Part shown: in pieces, positions 5,665-8,854 of the stretch
Numbering within the stretch: the stretch's first letter is position 1
Layout of the letters: the number at the start of each line of letters is the position of its first letter
Source: Thermoflexus sp035573655
Lineage (GTDB): Bacteria; Chloroflexota; Anaerolineae; Thermoflexales; Thermoflexaceae
Length of the DNA stretch: 8,854 bases
NCBI GenBank assembly: GCA_035573655.1
Contig: DATMAC010000391.1
Location: forward strand, 1-8,854
Reading direction: 5' to 3'
The notes under the pieces: model-generated
What the model was told of the DNA's origin: nothing
The model's input: the letters and a program-made list of their open reading frames with translations, nothing else
Database searches by the model: none
Program-made: the position numbers and the translations under genes

Positions 5665-6612
5665 ATGGCGACCTCGATGCGTGTGGAGACTTTCATCGCT
5701 GGGACGAGCGATCGCTTGGATCGGGTGATCGCGGCGCGGTTACCCGAGCTCACGCGCTCCGCCGCTCAGCGGTTGATTGAAGGCGGTCACGTTCAGGTCA
5801 ACGGATTGCCGGTCTCGCGCCCCGCCCATCGGGTCCGTCCAGGGGATCAGATCACCGTCCATATCCCTCCGCCCGAACCCGTTCATCTGACCCCGGAACC
5901 TATCCCGCTGGATATCCTCTACGAGGATGAGAACATATTGGTGATCCATAAGCCGGCGGGGATGGTCGTCCATCCCGGCGCAGGCCATGCCCGGGGCACG
6001 CTGATCCATGCTATCCTCGCTCACTGCCCGGACTTGGAGGGGGTCGGTGGCGCTTTGCGCCCGGGGTTGGTGCACCGCCTGGACAAGGAGACCTCGGGGG
6101 TGTTGCTGGTTGCCAAGAACGAGCGGACGTATCACTTTTTGCAGGCCCAATTTAAGGCGCGCACCGTGCGGAAAATCTATGAGGCGTTGGTGATCGGGCA
6201 CCCGCCTCCGGAGGGGCTCATTGAGGCGCCGATCGCGCGAGATCCTCGTCATCGGAAGCGGATGGCGGTGGTTCCCACAGGCCGTCCGGCCCGTACCCGG
6301 TATCGCGTGTTAAAGATGTACGAGGGACGGTGGGGGCGGTACGCTTGGCTGGAGGTTTACCCGGAGACGGGGCGCACGCATCAGATCCGGGTGCATATGG
6401 CGTACGTGGGTTATCCCATTGTTGGGGATACCACCTATGGCCGGCGGACGCCGTTATCTTGCCCCCGTTTGTTCCTCCATGCCCGAGCGATCACGGTTCG
6501 CTTGCCTTCCCATCCTGAGCCAATCACCTTCGAGGCCCCTTTGCCGGCGGACCTACAGGAAGTTCTGCGAACGCTGGAGGCCGCTTCCACGGTGGTGGCG
6601 GTCTCACGGTAG
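5665..6612 (+). CDS. RluA/RluD-family 23S rRNA pseudouridine synthase
   Basis: A cytoplasmic enzyme that converts uridine to pseudouridine in RNA, most likely in 23S rRNA. The 315-residue protein has an N-terminal S4 RNA-binding domain (about 17-68, with RSAAQRLIEGGHVQVNG). The synthase domain follows, with ILVIHKPAGMVVHPG at 91-105 and the catalytic motif HRLDKETSG at 137-145, in which D140 is the nucleophilic aspartate. The family motif ETGRTHQIRVHM, followed by GYPIVGD, lies near residues 235-255. The S4 domain and overall length fit RluD better than RluA. AAGGA at 5650-5654 precedes the ATG by ten bases; M5 (ATG 5677) is also possible. A 123-base gap separates it from the ATPase gene, so it may have its own promoter or be the last gene of the group. 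Confidence 0.95.
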   Translation: MATSMRVETFIAGTSDRLDRVIAARLPELTRSAAQRLIEGGHVQVNGLPVSRPAHRVRPGDQITVHIPPPEPVHLTPEPIPLDILYEDENILVIHKPAGMVVHPGAGHARGTLIHAILAHCPDLEGVGGALRPGLVHRLDKETSGVLLVAKNERTYHFLQAQFKARTVRKIYEALVIGHPPPEGLIEAPIARDPRHRKRMAVVPTGRPARTRYRVLKMYEGRWGRYAWLEVYPETGRTHQIRVHMAYVGYPIVGDTTYGRRTPLSCPRLFLHARAITVRLPSHPEPITFEAPLPADLQEVLRTLEAASTVVAVSR

Positions 6613-6632
6613 ATCCGATCTCCACGGGGAGG

Positions 6633-6685
6633 GGGGATTGGGGGTGAGCCACGCCTCTTCGGCGCCCGGCTCACATCCAATCCCC
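6633..6685. terminator. Long hairpin between convergent genes (probable two-way terminator)
   Basis: GGGGATTGG at 6633-6641 pairs with CCAATCCCC at 6677-6685. After a symmetric 2x2 internal loop, GTGAGCC at 6644-6650 pairs with GGCTCAC at 6668-6674. Inside, CGCC at 6652-6655 pairs with GGCG at 6661-6664 around TCTTC. It sits between the pseudouridine synthase stop (6612) and the - strand stop at 6690, where a bidirectional terminator is expected. Neither side has a T-run, so it may act with Rho or only protect the mRNA ends. Confidence 0.6.
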
Positions 6686-6689
6686 TCAT

Positions 6690-7508
6690 CTATTCGTCAA
6701 AGATCACCACGCTTTCCTCATAGATCCGGATCTCGCGCTCCCGCAACTTGCGGCGGAACCATTCGGCCAACCACGCGTTCTTCTCTTCCAGGGAGAGCGG
6801 GGCAGCGAGGATCTCCAAGGGGATATTGATCCGCAGCGCCCGATAGGGGATGATATGACGGGTGATGCCGGCGGGCAACCGTGCCCCATTACGGGCCAGC
6901 TCGATGATCTCCGCTGGTTCGTAGCGAGGGAACACCACCACCGCGATGACCTGCTCATAATAGGGGAGGATCTGATCCAGCTGATCGGTGGTCGTCCGGT
7001 AAAACCGGAACCTGGATTTGTAGATGTCCACCAAGTGATTTAACAAGCTTGTCCGTCGATAGAGATCCCCTTCTGCGCGCACCAAGTAGATATCGCCCCG
7101 GGGGCATATCAAGTAGGCCAGAGCCTGGCGGCGGGCCAGTTCCGCCCGGGCGTGCAAACGTTCAGAGGGCTCTAAGGCGAGCCCCTCGATGCCCCGAACT
7201 GCCGTGAAAAAGCTCTCCGGGCTTTCACCGCTGACCACGTGGATCCATGCGTCCACCACCAGGCGGGGATCCTCATAATCCACCACCTGGACCACCAAAT
7301 GGGGGAGCCCTAAGCGCCGGGCGGCCTCTACCCGGTTCGCCCCGTCCAGCACCACATAGCGAGGCTCGTTCGGGATCGGCGCCACCACCGGGGGGTTCTT
7401 CAGGATGCCATCGGTCCGGAGGCGCTCGACCAACGGCTCCGTCCGCACCTGATCCGCCTGCTCATGGGGGACCAGGTCCTCCACCGGGATGAAGCGCAGA
7501 ACGGGCAT
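6690..7508 (-). CDS. ParB/Srx-fold protein similar to SbnI/SerK free serine kinases
   Basis: A soluble protein of 272 residues from the ATG at 7508. The N-terminal ParB/sulfiredoxin-like domain has IPVEDLVPHE (7-16), LKNPPVVAP (36-44) and DGANRVEAARRLG (55-67). The C-terminal part has no ParB-type helix-turn-helix. Its segment RLPAGITRHIIPYRALRINI (starting at 210) resembles, from memory, the PAGVTRF region of Staphylococcus aureus SbnI, which phosphorylates free L-serine to O-phospho-L-serine. H15-E16 and D55 match the positions of the catalytic Glu and Asp in SbnI/SerK, and W89 and H91 also seem shared. The reading frame extends to a TTG at 7565, but that codon lies in the loop of a palindromic repeat, so the extension is unlikely. 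ATG 7535 (GAAGG five bases upstream) is the main alternative; ATG 7508 has GGAG three bases upstream. The gene follows the S1-protein gene on the same strand. Confidence 0.8.
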   Translation of the reverse strand: MPVLRFIPVEDLVPHEQADQVRTEPLVERLRTDGILKNPPVVAPIPNEPRYVVLDGANRVEAARRLGLPHLVVQVVDYEDPRLVVDAWIHVVSGESPESFFTAVRGIEGLALEPSERLHARAELARRQALAYLICPRGDIYLVRAEGDLYRRTSLLNHLVDIYKSRFRFYRTTTDQLDQILPYYEQVIAVVVFPRYEPAEIIELARNGARLPAGITRHIIPYRALRINIPLEILAAPLSLEEKNAWLAEWFRRKLREREIRIYEESVVIFDE

Positions 7509-7540
7509 TCGCTCCGCGACGTATAGTGCACCCATCGATG

Positions 7541-7576
7541 CCTTCGTGCGAAGGGGCAGGCACAAGGCCTGCCCCT
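7541..7576. repeat. Pair of adjacent intergenic palindromes
   Basis: CCTTCG-TG-CGAAGG (7541-7554) abuts a perfect 10-bp hairpin, AGGGGCAGGC at 7552-7561 and GCCTGCCCCT at 7567-7576, with loop ACAAG. The unit looks like the REP-like intergenic palindromes common in Chloroflexota and cyanobacterial genomes. It begins 9 bases past the S1-gene stop codon and has no T-run, so it could stabilise the S1 mRNA 3' end but is not a standard terminator. Confidence 0.65.
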
Positions 7577-7585
7577 ATGATGAAT

Positions 7586-8563
7586 TTAGTTGGTGGATAG
7601 CGATTCCAGCGGGGGGATCGGCCGGCCACGGGCCTGGGCTTCCTTCAGAGCTCGCTTCAGGGCATAAGCCATCACGGTGAGCTCCTCTTCGACCGGCTCC
7701 TCCTCAGCGGGCTGGGCCGAAGGCGAGGGCGCCGTCTTCGGAGAGCGCGGTTCCGGTTCGATCTCCTTGACATGGAGGAGCCCTCGCAGGCTCAGCCGGA
7801 TTTGTTTCTTTTCAGGATCCACCAGGATGATGCGGGCCTCGATCTCCTGGCCTTCCTGCAGAACCTCGGCGGGATCCTTCAGATTGCGCACGCCAAATTC
7901 GCTGATATGAATCAGGGCGTCGCGCTCGGCGCCGATGTCCACAAACGCCCCGAATTTCTCCACGCGGGTCACCTTGCCGCGGATCAGCTCACCGACCTTC
8001 AAATCCTCCCATTTCACCGAGGGAGGCGGGATCATGGTCAAGCGCAGGCGACGCTCACGGCGGCTGGCGTGGATCACCCACACCTTCACTTCATCGCCCG
8101 GATGAAACATCCCGGTGGGGTCCACCCGACCCTCTTTGCGGATCTGAGAGGCCGGGACGAACCCCTCGACCGGGGCGTCGATATCGACCCACACTCCCCC
8201 AGGCTCCACCCGGGTGACCCGTCCGGTGAACTCACGGCCGGGCTTTAATTGACCCCATCCATAAGTTGCGGGGCGGATCATGGTCAGGCTCAGGAGGTTC
8301 TTCTTTCGGTTGATTTGCTTCACCCAGGCCGTGATGCGATCTCCGGGCTTTAATACATCCGATACCCGAAGCGGGCGGGGGTCCATTTGGGAGATATGGA
8401 TGAAACCGGGGATTTCAGAGCCGATATCGACGAAAGCGCCGGCGAGGGTGACCGTAAGAACAGTGCCCTGAACTTGCATTTTCGGACGAAGGGTTCGCAG
8501 GGGGACTTTCACGGAGCTCGCGGTCTCCTCTTGCTGCTCCAGGATCACGGGGCTCGTTTCCAT
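7586..8563 (-). CDS. Protein with three S1 RNA-binding domains (ribosomal protein S1-like)
   Basis: A cytoplasmic RNA-binding protein of 325 residues. Three S1 (OB-fold) domains are visible: 27-98 (VQGTVLTVTLAGAFVDIG, GFIHISQM), 105-178 (FTGRVTRVEPGGVWVDID, GFVPASQI) and 188-263 (IRGKVTRVEKFGAFVDIG, ALIHISEF). Each ends in a basic stretch and an L-S/R-L-T/S-(M/L) strand. The third domain is closest to consensus. The C-terminal tail (264-325) is Pro/Glu-rich, followed by a predicted helix (297-312). By size and domain count it resembles short S1 proteins or S1-domain regulators rather than the six-domain S1 of proteobacteria, so I give no symbol. The ATG at 8563 is preceded by AGGGAGGG about 11 bases upstream, a little far. 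A promoter and the second copy of the 75-nt element lie just upstream. Confidence 0.92.
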   Translation of the reverse strand: METSPVILEQQEETASSVKVPLRTLRPKMQVQGTVLTVTLAGAFVDIGSEIPGFIHISQMDPRPLRVSDVLKPGDRITAWVKQINRKKNLLSLTMIRPATYGWGQLKPGREFTGRVTRVEPGGVWVDIDAPVEGFVPASQIRKEGRVDPTGMFHPGDEVKVWVIHASRRERRLRLTMIPPPSVKWEDLKVGELIRGKVTRVEKFGAFVDIGAERDALIHISEFGVRNLKDPAEVLQEGQEIEARIILVDPEKKQIRLSLRGLLHVKEIEPEPRSPKTAPSPSAQPAEEEPVEEELTVMAYALKRALKEAQARGRPIPPLESLSTN

Positions 8564-8599
8564 GGCCGCTGTTTCCCTCCCTCATGGATTTGGGATTGG

Positions 8600-8605
8600 A
8601 TTATA
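8600..8605 (-). promoter_or_regulatory. -10 box of the S1-domain protein gene
   Basis: Read on the - strand this is a consensus TATAAT. Transcription would begin near 8593, leaving a leader of about 30 nt before the ATG at 8563. The -35 is unclear: TTGTGA lies 20 bases upstream, wider than usual, and TGAAAG is at 17 bases. The 75-nt element lies about 60 bases further upstream, where an activator site would fit. Confidence 0.5.
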
Positions 8606-8668
8606 AGTGCAATGCGTTCTTACTTTCACAATTTTACGCCGGAGGCAACAAACGAGCAAACCGTTGAG

Positions 8669-8744
8669 CTGAGGTTCGGACACGAGTTGGGACATCGAAC
8701 GGGCGTGGTCCTCATTCCTGCCTCCAGGGGCTGCGTTGCGATCC
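8669..8744 (-). repeat. Dispersed 75-nt element, copy 2, upstream of the S1-domain protein gene
   Basis: This is the second copy of the element at 25-98, in inverted orientation in the window but in the same orientation relative to its downstream gene. It ends 105 nt before the ATG at 8563. The tandem motif is conserved: TCGATGTCCCAAC (8698 to 8686) and TCGTGTCCGAAC (8685 to 8674) on the - strand. Most differences from copy 1 fall in the hairpin region and in the eight bases after TGAGGACC. If the -10 box at 8600-8605 is real, the element is upstream of the transcript rather than in its leader. Confidence 0.75.
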
Positions 8745-8766
8745 AAGCCGATGTTTGATTCAGGGG

Positions 8767-8815
8767 TTTCTGGGGCTGGGCCGGGGGCCTTCGGCCCCCG
8801 GCCCAGCCCCAGAAA
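8767..8815. repeat. Perfect 23-bp GC-rich inverted repeat
   Basis: The left arm at 8767-8789 and the right arm at 8793-8815 are perfectly complementary around a TTC loop. The arms run from TTTCTGGGGCTGGGCC to its complement and end in AAA, which continues into an A-run at 8812-8817. It lacks a T-run after the stem in either direction, so it is not a standard terminator. It may be a REP-like element or mark the end of a gene beyond the right edge. Confidence 0.7.
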
Positions 8816-8833
8816 AAATTTCTCTCCCCCCTC

Positions 8834-8852
8834 CCCACGGCCCGAAGGGCCG
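8834..8852. repeat. Second GC-rich palindrome at the right edge
   Basis: CGGCCC at 8838-8843 pairs with GGGCCG at 8847-8852 around a GAA loop, preceded by a pyrimidine-rich run (8819-8836). CCCACGGCCC at 8834-8843 recurs in reverse complement at 3226-3235, beside a similar purine/pyrimidine run. The window ends here, so the full unit is not seen. Confidence 0.5.
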
Positions 8853-8854
8853 CG

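Noticed and set aside
5099..5728. Long open frame (+) overlapping the ATPase 3' end and the pseudouridine synthase start
   Set aside because: Its product is Arg/Trp/Ser-rich low-complexity sequence in an alternative frame of two clear genes, typical of GC-rich shadow frames.
6690..7508. A chromosome-partitioning ParB with a nearby parS site
   Set aside because: No ParA neighbour, no helix-turn-helix and no parS-like TGTTTCACGTGAAACA-type palindrome is visible.
25..8744. The two copies of the 75-nt element as terminal inverted repeats of an 8.7-kb transposon
   Set aside because: No transposase, integrase or target-site duplication is visible, the genes between are housekeeping-like, and the inverted orientation follows simply from both copies lying upstream of outward-placed genes on opposite strands.
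1..8854. CRISPR arrays, tRNA or rRNA genes, toxin-antitoxin or defence systems
   Set aside because: I saw no regularly spaced repeats, cloverleaf-forming sequence, rRNA-like blocks or proteins of known defence families.

Overview
The window is about 60% G+C by eye and carries eight complete protein genes and no RNA gene that I recognise. The mix of genes suggests a free-living bacterium of the Chloroflexota (Anaerolineae-like, possibly thermophilic): a coenzyme F420-type luciferase-like oxidoreductase, an orphan magnesium-chelatase-type ATPase, a DegS/DegU-like two-component pair and many GC-rich intergenic palindromes. That assignment is inference from gene content, not from a marker gene.

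Layout. Positions 1-224 are a leader or promoter region holding a roughly 75-nt element and a nested hairpin. Positions 225-1930 (+) are a two-gene operon: a NarL/LuxR-type response regulator followed, with a 4-base GTGA overlap, by a soluble DegS-like histidine kinase. A convergent gap follows, then a membrane PAP2-family phosphatase-like gene (2086-3114, -). A divergent promoter region (3115-3334) separates it from a + strand group: the F420-type oxidoreductase (3335-4345), the ChlI/BchI-like AAA+ ATPase that overlaps its end (4315-5541), and an RluA/RluD-type pseudouridine synthase (5665-6612). A long hairpin sits between convergent genes at 6633-6685. The right side is on the - strand: a three-S1-domain RNA-binding protein (7586-8563) and, downstream of it, a ParB/Srx-fold protein resembling the free serine kinases SbnI and SerK (6690-7508). 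The last 290 bases hold the promoter of the S1 gene, a second copy of the 75-nt element and two GC-rich palindromes.

How the genes relate. The regulator and kinase almost certainly form one signalling system with a cytoplasmic input. The S1 protein and the pseudouridine synthase both concern RNA or ribosome function. The rest look like ordinary housekeeping or accessory metabolism rather than one linked pathway.

Most worth a second look: (1) the 75-nt element in two diverged copies, each about 105-130 nt upstream of a start codon and in the same orientation as the gene, containing a tandem TCG(A)TGTCCNAAC motif; (2) a PAP2 protein lacking two of the family's conserved catalytic residues; (3) the SbnI/SerK-like candidate serine kinase. 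I see no mobile element, CRISPR array or defence system.
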